Origin: Secundilactobacillus pentosiphilus
GTDB lineage: Bacteria > Bacillota > Bacilli > Lactobacillales > Lactobacillaceae
DNA: 64,000 nt
NCBI RefSeq assembly: GCF_002217985.1
Contig: NZ_BCMI01000016.1
Coordinates: 1 to 64,000, forward strand
Direction of reading: 5' to 3'
Shown in pieces: positions 8,091 to 16,516 of this stretch. The notes under the pieces were generated by a model. It made no database searches. It was not told where the DNA came from and saw only the letters and a list, made by a program, of their open reading frames with translations. Made by a program: the position numbers and the translations under genes. Numbering within the stretch: position 1 is the stretch's first letter; every line of letters begins with the position of its first letter.

Positions 8091-9131
8091 ATGAAAACAG
8101 CAGTATTTATTAAACCAGGTCGAGTAGAATTACAGGACTTTGCTAAACCAACCATTCAACAACCGGGTGATGCCATCATTAAAATTCTTCGTGCATGTGT
8201 ATGTGGCTCCGATCTTTGGTGGTTCCGTGGCATTTCACACCGTGATGCTAATACGGTCGTGGGACACGAAGCCATTGGTGTTGTGGAAAGTGTTGGTAAA
8301 GAGGTCACCCATGTTCAACCAGGTGATTTTGTAATTTTACCTTTCACACATGGCTGTGGGCACTGTGCTGCCTGCAAAGCCGGTTTTGAAGGCAACTGTT
8401 TGAATGTTGCTGAGCGTGGCAGCAGTGGTTTCCAAGGGGAATACGTGCGGTTCACTAGCGCGGACTGGTCATTGATCAAGATTCCTGGCAAACCTGCTGA
8501 TTACACGGATGAACAGTTGAATGATCTGCTGGCATTGGCGGATGTTATGGCAACTGGTTATCATGCTGCCGCCAGTGCCGAGGTCAGCCAGGGTGATACC
8601 GTGGTTGTTATGGGCGATGGTGCAGTTGGGCTATGCGGTGTGATTGCCGCCAAGCTGAGGGGCGCCAAACGTACTATTGCCATGAGCCGCCACGAAGACC
8701 GACAGGCTTTGGCACGTGAATTTGGTGCAACGGATATTGTGGCAGAACGTGGCGGCGATGCGGTAAAAGCAGTGCTCGCTTTAACCCACGGGAATGGTGC
8801 TGATGCCGTTTTGGAATGTGTTGGTACGGAGCAGTCAGTAGACACTGCGGTTAAAGTTGCCCGACCAGGAGCGATTGTTGGTCGAGTTGGCGTGCCTCAA
8901 AAACCGGAGATGAACACCAATGATCTCTTCTGGCGTAACATTGGGCTGCGTGGTGGTATTGCTTCAGTAACAACGTACGATCGGACGGTTTTGCTAGACG
9001 CTGTACTGAAGGGTGAAATCCATCCAGGAAAGGTCTTTACCCAGCGGTATGATTTAGCGGATATCCAAGCTGCATATGATGCAATGGATAAACGTGAAGC
9101 CATCAAATCATTGTTGATTGTTAGCAAATAG
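8091..9131 (+). CDS. Zinc-dependent alcohol dehydrogenase (MDR family)
   Basis: A 346-residue medium-chain dehydrogenase that interconverts alcohols and aldehydes or ketones with NAD(P). The catalytic zinc ligands are Cys38, His59 and Glu60 (GHE). The structural zinc site is Cys89, Cys92, Cys95 and Cys103. The Rossmann motif GDGAVG lies near residue 175. It follows AGGAGGG and a MerR-type promoter, and is monocistronic with a terminator at 9221. By analogy with AdhR-controlled AdhA it may remove toxic aldehydes; that is inference. Confidence 0.92.
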   Translation: MKTAVFIKPGRVELQDFAKPTIQQPGDAIIKILRACVCGSDLWWFRGISHRDANTVVGHEAIGVVESVGKEVTHVQPGDFVILPFTHGCGHCAACKAGFEGNCLNVAERGSSGFQGEYVRFTSADWSLIKIPGKPADYTDEQLNDLLALADVMATGYHAAASAEVSQGDTVVVMGDGAVGLCGVIAAKLRGAKRTIAMSRHEDRQALAREFGATDIVAERGGDAVKAVLALTHGNGADAVLECVGTEQSVDTAVKVARPGAIVGRVGVPQKPEMNTNDLFWRNIGLRGGIASVTTYDRTVLLDAVLKGEIHPGKVFTQRYDLADIQAAYDAMDKREAIKSLLIVSK

Positions 9132-9220
9132 GAGAATCAAATAATTGAAATAATAATTTGGGGAAAGCTAATTCATAGCAAACAACAAACTTTTGTCCCT
9201 CCAATTATCGGTATAATTGC

Positions 9221-9252
9221 AAAAACCGTCCTTTAACATGAGGACGGTTTTT
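9221..9252 (+). terminator. Terminator of the alcohol dehydrogenase gene
   Basis: A perfect 12-bp stem (AAAAACCGTCCT/AGGACGGTTTTT) with an eight-base loop and T run. The remaining gap to the cupin gene (9253-9444) shows nothing clear beyond what must be its promoter. Confidence 0.9.
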
Positions 9253-9444
9253 TCTCATATATGAACAGTGAGCATTTCATGATTTTAGACGATAAGCGAA
9301 CTATAAGTCGAGTTCGTTGCAATCAGGTATGACTATAAGGCATACCAGCTGGAGCAATTAAGCATTGGACGTATAGGTAAACAGAACCTAGAATAATGCT
9401 TGTATTCAAATACTTAGAACATTTTATACGGAAGGAAGACTAAT

Positions 9445-9858
9445 ATGACGAATAATAAACAAACAGTAACCCATGGTATCTTTGATATGGGTGATAAAAA
9501 CGATGCGTATGCCAAGTACTTTGTGGGTCAGAGTTACCTGAATAACTTGATTAAGGATCCAGCTATCAGTGTCAGTGTTGGCAATGTTACTTTTGAACCG
9601 GGATGCCGTAATAACTGGCATATTCATCACGATGGATTTCAGCTATTACTGGTTACAGGCGGTGCAGGGTGGTACCAAGAGTCTGGTCATTCTGTACGTA
9701 AGCTTCATGCTGGCGACGTGGTAGTGACTTACGATGGGGTTAAGCACTGGCATGGTGCGACTAAAGATAGCTGGTTCTCACATATCGCAATAACTGCTGG
9801 AACACCAGAATGGCTTGAACCTGTTTCAGAAGCACAATATAACGCATTGGAGGATTAG
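9445..9858 (+). CDS. Cupin-domain protein
   Basis: A 137-residue single-domain cupin. Motif 1 is GCRNNWHIHHDGFQLLLVTGG, with the metal-binding HxH but Gln in the usual Glu position. Motif 2 is GDVVVTYDGVKHWHGA. It starts four bases before a carboxymuconolactone-decarboxylase-like gene, a pairing common in bacteria and often linked to quinone or aldehyde stress. The operon continues with an SDR and a LysR regulator. Enzymatic activity is not predictable. Confidence 0.88.
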   Translation: MTNNKQTVTHGIFDMGDKNDAYAKYFVGQSYLNNLIKDPAISVSVGNVTFEPGCRNNWHIHHDGFQLLLVTGGAGWYQESGHSVRKLHAGDVVVTYDGVKHWHGATKDSWFSHIAITAGTPEWLEPVSEAQYNALED

Positions 9859-9861
9859 ATT

Positions 9862-10182
9862 ATGGTAAAAAAACAAACAGCAGGTCGTGACAACCTAGGC
9901 AAATTTGCACCACAGTTCGCCGCTTTGAATGATGATGTTTTGTTCGGTGAAGTGTGGGCCAAAGAGGATGAACTGTCTGCTCGTGATCGAAGTATGATCA
10001 CCTGCTCGGCTTTGATGGCGCAAGGACTGTTTCCACAGCTGAAGTCTCATATGCAGATTGCTAAGAATAACGGCGTGACCAAGACAGAAATGGTTGCTTT
10101 GATTACGCATCTTAGTTTTTATGCGGGGTGGCCCAAAGCTTGGTCAGCTTTTTCTATAGCTAAAGAAATTTATGCAAATTAA
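9862..10182 (+). CDS. Carboxymuconolactone decarboxylase-family protein
   Basis: A 106-residue CMD/AhpD-like helical protein. The characteristic segment is SARDRSMITCSALMAQGLFP, followed by an NGVTKTEMVALITHLSFYAGWP stretch. It lacks the CxxC of AhpD, so it is closer to the gamma-CMD branch. It is transcribed between the cupin and an SDR. Aromatic catabolism is not otherwise evident here, so a role in small electrophile metabolism is more likely than true muconolactone decarboxylation. Confidence 0.88.
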   Translation: MVKKQTAGRDNLGKFAPQFAALNDDVLFGEVWAKEDELSARDRSMITCSALMAQGLFPQLKSHMQIAKNNGVTKTEMVALITHLSFYAGWPKAWSAFSIAKEIYAN

Positions 10183-10211
10183 TTAATGGAGAATCACCGG
10201 AGGTAGAGAAA

Positions 10212-10844
10212 ATGACCAATGTGTTAATTCTTGGTGCTAATGGTCAGATTGCAAAACTTGTTCATCAGCGACTGCTGTTAGAAACCAAAGCACAGTTAAC
10301 TTTATATTTACGACATGCAAAGCGACTTGGTCCCATCAACCCACGTAGAGAAAACGTGATTGAAGCAGATGTTAACGATTATCAGGCTTTGTATCAGGCG
10401 ATGATGGGTCAAGATATCGTATACGCGAATCTCGGTGGTCGATTTGAACCCATGGCTGCAAATATTGTTAAGGCAATGACCCAGGCCAACGTTCAACGAT
10501 TAATATACGTCACTGGACTAGGACTGTATCATGAAGTTCCAGGTGAATTTGGACGCTGGGTCGAGGAATCGATTGGTAGCGATGTCATGGACGATACCCG
10601 TCGAGCAGCCAAGTTAATTGAGAATAGTACGATTGATTATACCATCATTCGCGCTGCCTACATGACCAATGATACTGAGGTTGATTACGAGTTAGCTGAA
10701 AAGGGGACGCCGTTCAAAGGTACGACTGTCTCGCGTGCTAGTATCGCAGACCTAATTGTTAAAACAATTGCCAATCCAGACATTCATCGCTATAGTAGTC
10801 TTGGAATTGATCAACCTGGTACTGATGGTGATCGGCCCTATTAA
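10212..10844 (+). CDS. NmrA/SDR-like NAD(P)-binding protein
   Basis: A 210-residue atypical SDR related in pattern to the product of 6757. Features are NVLILGANGQIAKLV at the N-terminus, DIVYANLGG, QRLIYVTGLGLYHEVPGEFG and a YTIIRAAYMTND segment. It is the third gene of the cupin/CMD/SDR set, with LysR 18 bases beyond. The substrate is unknown. Confidence 0.83.
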   Translation: MTNVLILGANGQIAKLVHQRLLLETKAQLTLYLRHAKRLGPINPRRENVIEADVNDYQALYQAMMGQDIVYANLGGRFEPMAANIVKAMTQANVQRLIYVTGLGLYHEVPGEFGRWVEESIGSDVMDDTRRAAKLIENSTIDYTIIRAAYMTNDTEVDYELAEKGTPFKGTTVSRASIADLIVKTIANPDIHRYSSLGIDQPGTDGDRPY

Positions 10845-10862
10845 CGTATTAGAGGCGGTATT

Positions 10863-11747
10863 ATGGAACTTAGACTTTTAGAGTATTTTTTGGCAGTTGA
10901 TGCAGCTGGCTCCTTTTCACAGGCTGCAAATCGGCTGCATCTCACACAACCTACATTGTCTCGACAAATTAAAGGGCTAGAAGACGAGCTTGGTCTGCCT
11001 TTATTTACACGAACCAATCGAGGATTAACGTTGACACAGGCAGGACTTTATCTTAAAGATCGTGCACAGGAAATTTTAAAGCTGACACAGCAGACAGAAC
11101 AGTCTTTTATTGATCAGCGACGTGAGTTATTTAGTGGCAATATCAATATAGGTGCTGTGGAAGCTGACAGCAGTCATATGCTGGCAAATGAACTTGCAAC
11201 ATTTACAGCAAAATATCCTTCTGTGACATTTGACTTATTCACTGGAACCAGTGATGATCTTTTTGATCGTTTGGACAAGGGGCTAATAGATTTAGCTTTG
11301 CTGCTGGAACCTGTAAATACCGATAAATATGAGCATATTACACTTGCGCATACTGAGCGCTGGGGCCTAGTTATCAGTGTTGATAATCCATTAGCCCACG
11401 CTCCAGTAATTGAGCCTAATCAGTTGTCAGAAATACCGCTGTTAATTTCCAGTCGTAAAGCTGTTCAAAAACTGTTTGCAGGATGGACGGATTCTGACTT
11501 CAATCAGCTTAATGTAATCGGACATTTCAATTTAATCTTTAACGTTCTGCCACTTGTTCAACAAGGTACTGGCGCAGCGTTAACTATTGAAGGGGTTATT
11601 AATTCAAATGACAACACCGGTGTGCGGTTTGTTCCATTTTCACCTAGAGTCCAAACTCACACGGTACTAGTGTGGCGTAAACATCGTTTACAGATGCCTG
11701 TCACGGTAGCGTTTATAAATCGATTCCGGAATCTAAGTGATGAGTAA
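10863..11747 (+). CDS. LysR-family transcriptional regulator
   Basis: A 294-residue LTTR. The N-terminal winged HTH (MELRLLEYFLAVDAAGSFSQAANRLHLTQPTLSRQI) joins a periplasmic-binding-like effector domain from about residue 90. It is unusual in being the last gene of the cupin operon rather than divergent from it, so autoregulation through the promoter before 9445 is expected. The effector is unknown. Confidence 0.9.
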   Translation: MELRLLEYFLAVDAAGSFSQAANRLHLTQPTLSRQIKGLEDELGLPLFTRTNRGLTLTQAGLYLKDRAQEILKLTQQTEQSFIDQRRELFSGNINIGAVEADSSHMLANELATFTAKYPSVTFDLFTGTSDDLFDRLDKGLIDLALLLEPVNTDKYEHITLAHTERWGLVISVDNPLAHAPVIEPNQLSEIPLLISSRKAVQKLFAGWTDSDFNQLNVIGHFNLIFNVLPLVQQGTGAALTIEGVINSNDNTGVRFVPFSPRVQTHTVLVWRKHRLQMPVTVAFINRFRNLSDE

Positions 11748-12226
11748 TAGATACGAACTCATTGAAAATGAATTATTGATTAAAGTTGATAGATTAACGC
11801 TTATCAGTGTTATTTTTAACCTAAAAGGATTTGCCGATAAAGTAATTCAGTGACGGGAGTGACATCTTTTTGCAGTAAATTGGTGATTAATTATCAAGAA
11901 GATATTCAATAGAAAATAAATGAGTTTTCGTAATAAGGTGTCACCACTGTCACACATCGTCAATATTACCAACCGGAGCATCCGCTTATTGGCGGTTTTT
12001 ACTTTGTTTGAGGCATCAATCATTCAGATAGTGTGCGGTACTAGTCCACATGTTATGATCATTAATCAATGTTGGTTGGAACCAATTCTTCCAAAAACTG
12101 AGCGTACCTTCTGCCCCGTCATTTTTTATATGCCTCAAAGTCGCCCATAGTGTAGGGGGCTTTAGTTTTTGATTAAACAGTTAAATCCGATTATTATCAG
12201 CTTAGATACTTTATGGAGGATGGCTA
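11748..12226. other. Non-coding or decayed region
   Basis: I find no convincing gene in these 479 bases. A possible 76-codon frame (11920-12150) has no ribosome binding site and no recognisable composition. A motif near 11937-11955 (GGTGTCACCACTGTCACAC) faintly echoes the GGTGACA repeats at 13616. The last 60 bases must carry the promoter of the small AbrB-like gene. Confidence 0.4.
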
Positions 12227-12412
12227 ATGAAAATCGATAAAGCTGGCGGGCTTATTTCCAAAATTGGCAGTGATAATCGTGTTACCATTTCCAAGCAAGT
12301 AAGGAATCATATGAATCTTCAGAATAACGACACAATTGAATGGCATTTAGAAGGTTGCAATGGCACGAAAATCATCCGATTTATGGGGGACAGTAAACAA
12401 CCAGGCAAGTAA
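12227..12412 (+). CDS. AbrB/MazE-like small DNA-binding protein
   Basis: A 61-residue protein whose central part (ISKIGSDNRVTISKQVRNHMNLQNNDTIEWHL) fits the SpoVT/AbrB swapped-hairpin fold used by transition-state regulators and MazE-type antitoxins. GGAGG lies at good spacing. No toxin follows on this strand; the PemK-like gene is convergent and has its own antitoxin. It could be an orphan antitoxin or a regulator. Confidence 0.6.
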   Translation: MKIDKAGGLISKIGSDNRVTISKQVRNHMNLQNNDTIEWHLEGCNGTKIIRFMGDSKQPGK

Positions 12413-12495
12413 ATTTGGTAATCTGAGTACCCCAGAGGTTGAGTGGGGCGATGAGGTAGAGAATAACAATTTTTAATTAAAAAGAAGGGTCAAAA

Positions 12496-12540
12496 AAACC
12501 TGCATCCCCGATGATTTCCAACTTTAGGGGTGCAGGTTTA
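12496..12540. terminator. Bidirectional terminator
   Basis: The stem AAACCTGCATCCCC/GGGGTGCAGGTTT has a one-base bulge. It lies between convergent genes (AbrB-like and PemK-like), with T-rich bases on the minus-strand side. Confidence 0.75.
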
Positions 12541-12576
12541 CATCCAAAAAGAATGTTAATGCTACATATAATTCCG

Positions 12577-12900
12577 TCAGATTTGATTAAGGAATTGTTG
12601 AAAGCGTAATATGTCGTTATCTGTTAAATGACCAATTTTCTTGTTCATCCTAGCAGTTGGCAACCACATCGTACCGCTATAAGTATCGACATAGGAAGGT
12701 TTATTAAGTCCAGCAGCTTCCCAGTCTTCGATCGGGAAATAACGGTCTTTGATTGCTTCTGGTTTGTTTTCATACTTAGACGTTATCTTATATACAAGGT
12801 ACTTATCCGAATTCGTTGCTACAACCAGTAAGGGTCTAGTCTTCCCACCGCTTTGCTGTGTGAAATACACATATTGAGAAACCACATCATTAGTCTGCAT
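12577..12900 (-). CDS. PemK/MazF-family toxin
   Basis: A 107-residue protein with the MazF/PemK beginning VSQYVYFTQQSGGKTRPLLVVA and a C-terminal MWLPTARMNKKIGHLTDNDI stretch, which fits sequence-specific endoribonuclease toxins that cleave mRNA. The family match is moderate: the usual GxEQxGxRPVLV motif is altered to QQSGGKTRPLLVV. It overlaps the upstream antitoxin by 11 bases, the classic coupled toxin-antitoxin arrangement. It lies inside the tRNA-Arg-bracketed region, where it could stabilise the island. Confidence 0.8.
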   Translation of the reverse strand: MQTNDVVSQYVYFTQQSGGKTRPLLVVATNSDKYLVYKITSKYENKPEAIKDRYFPIEDWEAAGLNKPSYVDTYSGTMWLPTARMNKKIGHLTDNDILRFQQFLNQI

Positions 12901-13174
12901 TTAACCACTCTTCCATTTCAGATTCGTTTTCTGGAGTCTTTGGATCATGGCTCAAAGCATAATGACGTATATCTGCTTCTGCTTGTCGTACTTGTTCAGA
13001 TTGCAGTGCGATCAACTGTTGGTATACATCTTTTGTCATTAAAACATATCCTTTATTTGCACCGTTCTCTTTAGTTCTGGAAGTTGTAATCTCGATTGGT
13101 TTCTTTGTTTTGTCTAAATTTTCAAAAATAGTATGTTGATACTTGCGAAAATTTGTTGGCGTGTAAGTTTCCAT
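12890..13174 (-). CDS. Phd/YefM-like antitoxin
   Basis: A 94-residue protein. The N-terminus (FRKYQHTIFENLDKTKKPIEITTSRTKENGANKGYVLMTKDVYQQLIAL) resembles the Phd/YefM DNA-binding fold, and the acidic C-terminal tail (PENESEMEEWLNAD) is a typical toxin-wrapping segment. AAGGAG precedes the ATG. It is first in a two-gene operon with the PemK-like toxin, whose start lies inside its end. The Phd assignment is moderate. The pair probably autoregulates. Confidence 0.75.
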   Translation of the reverse strand: METYTPTNFRKYQHTIFENLDKTKKPIEITTSRTKENGANKGYVLMTKDVYQQLIALQSEQVRQAEADIRHYALSHDPKTPENESEMEEWLNAD

Positions 13175-13323
13175 ATAATGTCACTCCTTTGCCTTTATCT
13201 TGTCTTTATTATGACTTAATACATGCTATATTTCAATCATTCTGAATGTAAAATCAAGCTATTATTTATTACGAATAGTTATTATTAAGTTTAATAGGGT
13301 GCTGCTTTTCAAAGCACACGTTC

Positions 13324-13363
13324 AGCGACTGACAGCATTGCTTAATGCTCTTGGTCGCTTTTT
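13324..13363 (+). terminator. Orphan terminator hairpin
   Basis: Nested stems AGCGAC/GTCGCT and AGCATT/AATGCT are followed by five T residues on the plus strand. No complete plus-strand gene precedes it, so it is likely the remnant of a deleted gene. Confidence 0.6.
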
Positions 13364-13407
13364 GATTTAATGTGAGATTGACATTTAGTACCGTTGAAGG
13401 AGAACGG

Positions 13408-13500
13408 ATGGTTACAGTGGGAGATGAAAAGCAGCAGGAAATACAGGAGTTGATTAAGTGGTTTGATAATAGTTTGGAGTATTATGAACGATATAAGTAA
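13408..13500 (+). CDS. Tiny ORF, 30 residues
   Basis: It reads MVTVGDEKQQEIQELIKWFD and ends NSLEYYERYK. GAAGGAG lies six bases before ATG. Its composition is a charged amphipathic helix. The location next to integration remnants suggests a leftover small protein of a mobile element. I do not recognise it. Confidence 0.45.
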   Translation: MVTVGDEKQQEIQELIKWFDNSLEYYERYK

Positions 13501-13615
13501 GGGGTAATGCTGTATAGTGGTTTGGGGCTTGATTGTTGATTGTCATTTTAGTGATCAAATTAAAAGGGCATCCGTTAAGAACGAATACCCATCTGCCCCT
13601 CGCATATTTATTTTT

Positions 13616-13655
13616 GGTGACAATTTTGGTGACACTGGTGACACAATTGGTGACA
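13616..13655. repeat. Four GGTGACA direct repeats
   Basis: GGTGACA starts at 13616, 13628, 13637 and 13649, all multiples of three apart. They may be recombinase arm-type binding sites near the att-like copy at 13762, or the decayed end of a coding region on the minus strand that reads repeated Val-Thr. Confidence 0.5.
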
Positions 13656-13761
13656 TTTAGTTTATAAACAGTGAGCATCTATGATTAATAACCGCTGAGG
13701 AATGCTGTTAAATCAACGCTTATGATAACTATCTTTAACCTATGAGAATCGGGGCCTTGCC

Positions 13762-13777
13762 CTCGGGGGGCGCAATA
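13762..13777 (+). repeat. att-like core 2 (tRNA-Arg 3' end copy)
   Basis: Sixteen bases identical to 4779-4794, without the rest of a tRNA upstream. A hairpin (GTTGATATATCAGC and T run, ending near 13837) follows at nearly the same distance as the terminator behind the real tRNA. It separates the 9-kb metabolic interval from the recombinase remnant. Confidence 0.75.
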
Positions 13778-13827
13778 GATGTTTTATAACTTAATACGAT
13801 TGGATAAAACGTTGATATATCAGCGTT

Positions 13828-14236
13828 TTATTTTTTTGTTCTGGTGTAATTTAGGGCCTTTTTACATATATATTGTGTGGAAGGTGTGTGAATTTTGTGC
13901 GGTAAAGTTCGTGATAGTTTTAATGTTTTTGCGGATTTCTGGCGCATTTCTTTATTCTGTTGAATATAGTATTTTAGAATAACTGCTTCAGTATCATCTA
14001 GCACTATACATAGTAGTAACTTTTTAGGGTAAGCCACTTTCACTTAATGTAGTTGCCATAGGTGCACGCAAGCCATGTGGAGTTATAGCAGGCTTTAGAT
14101 GATTGTCTTTAATTATCTTTAAAACAGTGAAAAATACAATTAGATACTTAAATTCCAAATCAAATGAAGTTTTTATTATTACGTCTTTTCGATAGGCATT
14201 AAAGGCCGTTGTTAAGGCGCTTTTGATTATATTAAA
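13828..14236 (-). pseudogene. Decayed tyrosine recombinase (integrase) remnant
   Basis: Reading the minus strand from 14236, a core-binding segment (IKSALTTAFNAYRKDVIIKT) is followed within 40 residues by the catalytic-domain motif TPHGLRAPMATTLSESGL, corresponding to the HxxR of phage integrases. After a stop at 14024 the next frame continues with DDTEAVILKYYIQQNKEMRQ, which fits the region of the catalytic tyrosine. So the middle of the gene is deleted and the end is frameshifted. Its position immediately beside att-like core 2 is where an integrase of a tRNA-targeting element would sit. Confidence 0.7.
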
Positions 14237-14346
14237 GTGTGAATATAAGTGAGAAAATACTGAAAAACCAATTATGTAAAATTACTTTCTAAAAATAGCT
14301 ATTAGTTGACGCATTATCAGGTATAATTAAACTCATCTTAAAGATA

Positions 14347-15438
14347 ATGAGGATAGAGGAATTGAATTTTTTAGGTAAAACAGCGATTTTAGGGTTATCA
14401 GTTACATGTTTAGGGGCTTTTAGTGGTACTCAAACAGCACAGGCTTCAACAAAGGTACAGTACAAGAACTTGAAAGCTACTCAATACACGGTAGTTAAGG
14501 GTTCTAAAGGTTATTTGTACAAGGATGCCACTTTAAAGCACAAGCTACATAGCGTCAAAAATTATTCAAAAGTAAAATTTGTGGTGTCTAAAGAAGCTAT
14601 TATGAGAAAAGCCAACGGTAAAAAGGCTGTATATTATCGTGTTAAGAGTGGCAAGGTTACAGGCTGGATATGGAACGGATATTTAGCTAAGGTATCTGTT
14701 AAAAAACCTACAAGGACGCAGAATACAGTTCAGCAGCAACAAATTACTAATTTACAACAACAAGTCAATGATTTAAAAAATCAATTAACAAGCCATTTTA
14801 CAACGAGTAATTCAACTAGTACATCATCAGATAATTCTGCATTACAAGGTCAAATCAATACATTACAAGATCAGTTGAAAAATTTACAAAATAGGACAAG
14901 CGTAAGTAATAGTGGCAATGATTCAAATAAGGATGCACTCAGCAATCCGTGGAGTGGCACATCAGGTAATTATTATGTATTCTCAACTAGTCCTAGTTTT
15001 TCAATTTATAAAGATAACCAAGTGGCTAATGATTTAGCAAATAATAAAGGAATTGATCTTTCAAGGGTGGCAACAAACTATAAAGTGACAGATTATACTA
15101 TTAAATTGTATGCGGACAATCGAATTAATAATATGTATCCATGCGAGTATAACGGTACTAAAGGCTACGTTTCTGCTAGTGATGTGACATTAATTAATGT
15201 AGATGATGCAACGCCACAAGCGTTTCAAATAGGATATGCAAGTTTAGGCGGTATAACCTATCAGTCTAATGTGGCACCAACGGATTCTAAATTAGGTGCA
15301 AGTATTAGTTCTGATGGTGCAGATTGGCAACAATATAATCACGATGGTTATACAGATTACGAGCTGCAAGATGGTAAATGGGTTAAAGAGGGAACTAAAG
15401 CGTGGGGCAGTACGGGCATAAGCTGGGAAGACAATTAA
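14347..15438 (+). CDS. Secreted protein with SH3-like N-terminus and coiled coil
   Basis: A protein of 358-363 residues. A signal peptide ends near TAQAS (about residue 33). An SH3b/GW-like domain (KGSKGYLYKDATLKHKLHSV to GWIWNGYLAKV, about 50-118) probably binds the cell wall. A Gln-rich coiled coil (about 128-185) with a Ser/Thr linker leads to a C-terminal domain with no family I recognise. The start may be the ATG at 14347 or the TTG at 14362; GAGG at 14349 favours the TTG. It is the only intact gene between att-like cores 2 and 3 and is AT-rich compared with the flanks, which suggests transfer. Confidence 0.8.
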   Translation: MRIEELNFLGKTAILGLSVTCLGAFSGTQTAQASTKVQYKNLKATQYTVVKGSKGYLYKDATLKHKLHSVKNYSKVKFVVSKEAIMRKANGKKAVYYRVKSGKVTGWIWNGYLAKVSVKKPTRTQNTVQQQQITNLQQQVNDLKNQLTSHFTTSNSTSTSSDNSALQGQINTLQDQLKNLQNRTSVSNSGNDSNKDALSNPWSGTSGNYYVFSTSPSFSIYKDNQVANDLANNKGIDLSRVATNYKVTDYTIKLYADNRINNMYPCEYNGTKGYVSASDVTLINVDDATPQAFQIGYASLGGITYQSNVAPTDSKLGASISSDGADWQQYNHDGYTDYELQDGKWVKEGTKAWGSTGISWEDN

Positions 15439-15452
15439 TTGAAAAAGCTGTA

Positions 15453-15477
15453 GGGTAGCTAAATGCTACTCTTTTTT
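15453..15477 (+). terminator. Terminator of the secreted-protein gene
   Basis: GGGTAGC-TAAAT-GCTACTC with six T residues. A second small hairpin with a T run follows at 15517-15539. The rest of 15439-15824 holds att-like core 3 and its hairpin, and no gene. Confidence 0.8.
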
Positions 15478-15656
15478 GATTTAATTCGTATTCAGAAACT
15501 TAGAGTTATTTTAAGCGTTCTCGTATGAGGACTTTTTTTAATCTCTCACAAAGTGTAAATGTTATTGCATAATTACTGAGTAAATTCGATTGTTGCAACG
15601 ATTTACTAATTTATACTAATCCTGATAAACCTTATTTTTTCTGGGTAGAGTCATCG

Positions 15657-15669
15657 GGGGGGCGCAATA
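15657..15669 (+). repeat. att-like core 3 (tRNA-Arg 3' end copy)
   Basis: GGGGGGCGCAATA, preceded by ATCG; one G more than in cores 1 and 2. A related hairpin with GCTGATATGTCGGC and a T run follows near 15693-15727. It marks the right boundary of the accessory region; core-genome-like genes do not clearly resume, so the limit is inferred from the repeat. Confidence 0.65.
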
Positions 15670-15824
15670 GTAGTGATTATTGTTTCGTATAATTGAGTAG
15701 GATGCTGATATGTCGGCATTCTGTTTTTTATTTGGTGTAAAAATGCAATAAAAAGTTTTGGATTACGTTTTATAATAAACATAAAACTAAGTAAGCCGTT
15801 AAGTTTGCCAAAGGAGAATGTTTC

Positions 15825-16397
15825 ATGAAAAAAGTCCACATTCCAGTTGCCTACTACCAAGCACCTGACAAGCGATTGCAAGCCACTCAGGATAAATTGT
15901 TCGCAACCTTGAAGCAGTATTTCGAAGCTGGAGATAATTTTACCAAAGTCAGCGTCAGCGCCCTTTGCCGAACAGCCAAGTTGGCCCGCCAAACCTACTA
16001 CCAACACTGCGACAGCATCAGTGAAATTATCGAGGTCGCAGTTGCTCAAGTACTCAATCAGTCGCTTCAAAAAGCGGATCAGGCTGCTGATCCTGATGAA
16101 GCAGGCGCCCAACTCATAGTTGATTTGTTGTTAGCTAACCGCCCGCTGATGGAGATGGTGCGCTGGGCTCGCGCAGAGGAGGAAATCAGCGCCTATCTTA
16201 GCCGCGACATCAGTCGAGTCACTACCATTGAGGGAAGTAATGCGCCTTTGAAGGGCGTGATGATTGACCTATTGGCACGGATCTATATTGGCTTTGCTGA
16301 TGTGTTGAGTACACATCCTGAGCTAAGTCGCAGTCAGTGGATTGACATCTATCAGAAAATGCTACCTGTACCAGCTAAAATTTTTGCCGATTTGTAA
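15825..16397 (+). CDS. TetR-family regulator
   Basis: A 190-residue one-domain-plus-HTH repressor. The N-terminal HTH region (KLFATLKQYFEAGDNFTKVSVSALCRTAKLARQTYYQHC) has the TYYxH pattern of TetR, and the remainder is helical ligand-binding core. AAAGGAG precedes ATG. The SDR 180 bases downstream is the likely target, with a candidate inverted repeat in front of it. Confidence 0.85.
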   Translation: MKKVHIPVAYYQAPDKRLQATQDKLFATLKQYFEAGDNFTKVSVSALCRTAKLARQTYYQHCDSISEIIEVAVAQVLNQSLQKADQAADPDEAGAQLIVDLLLANRPLMEMVRWARAEEEISAYLSRDISRVTTIEGSNAPLKGVMIDLLARIYIGFADVLSTHPELSRSQWIDIYQKMLPVPAKIFADL

Positions 16398-16516
16398 TTC
16401 AAATTATTGAAAACTGACATATTGGTATCATCTGACAATGAACAAGGCTATTTTTTTGCATTCACCATATCATACAATAGTGTCAATCAATGAGGGAGCC
16501 ACCAAAGTAAGGCTGA

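Noticed and set aside
11920-12150. 76-residue protein
   Set aside because: It has no ribosome binding site, no recognisable features and an odd composition.
13762-13777. Second tRNA-Arg gene
   Set aside because: Only the 3' end of the tRNA is present; the D and anticodon arms are absent upstream.
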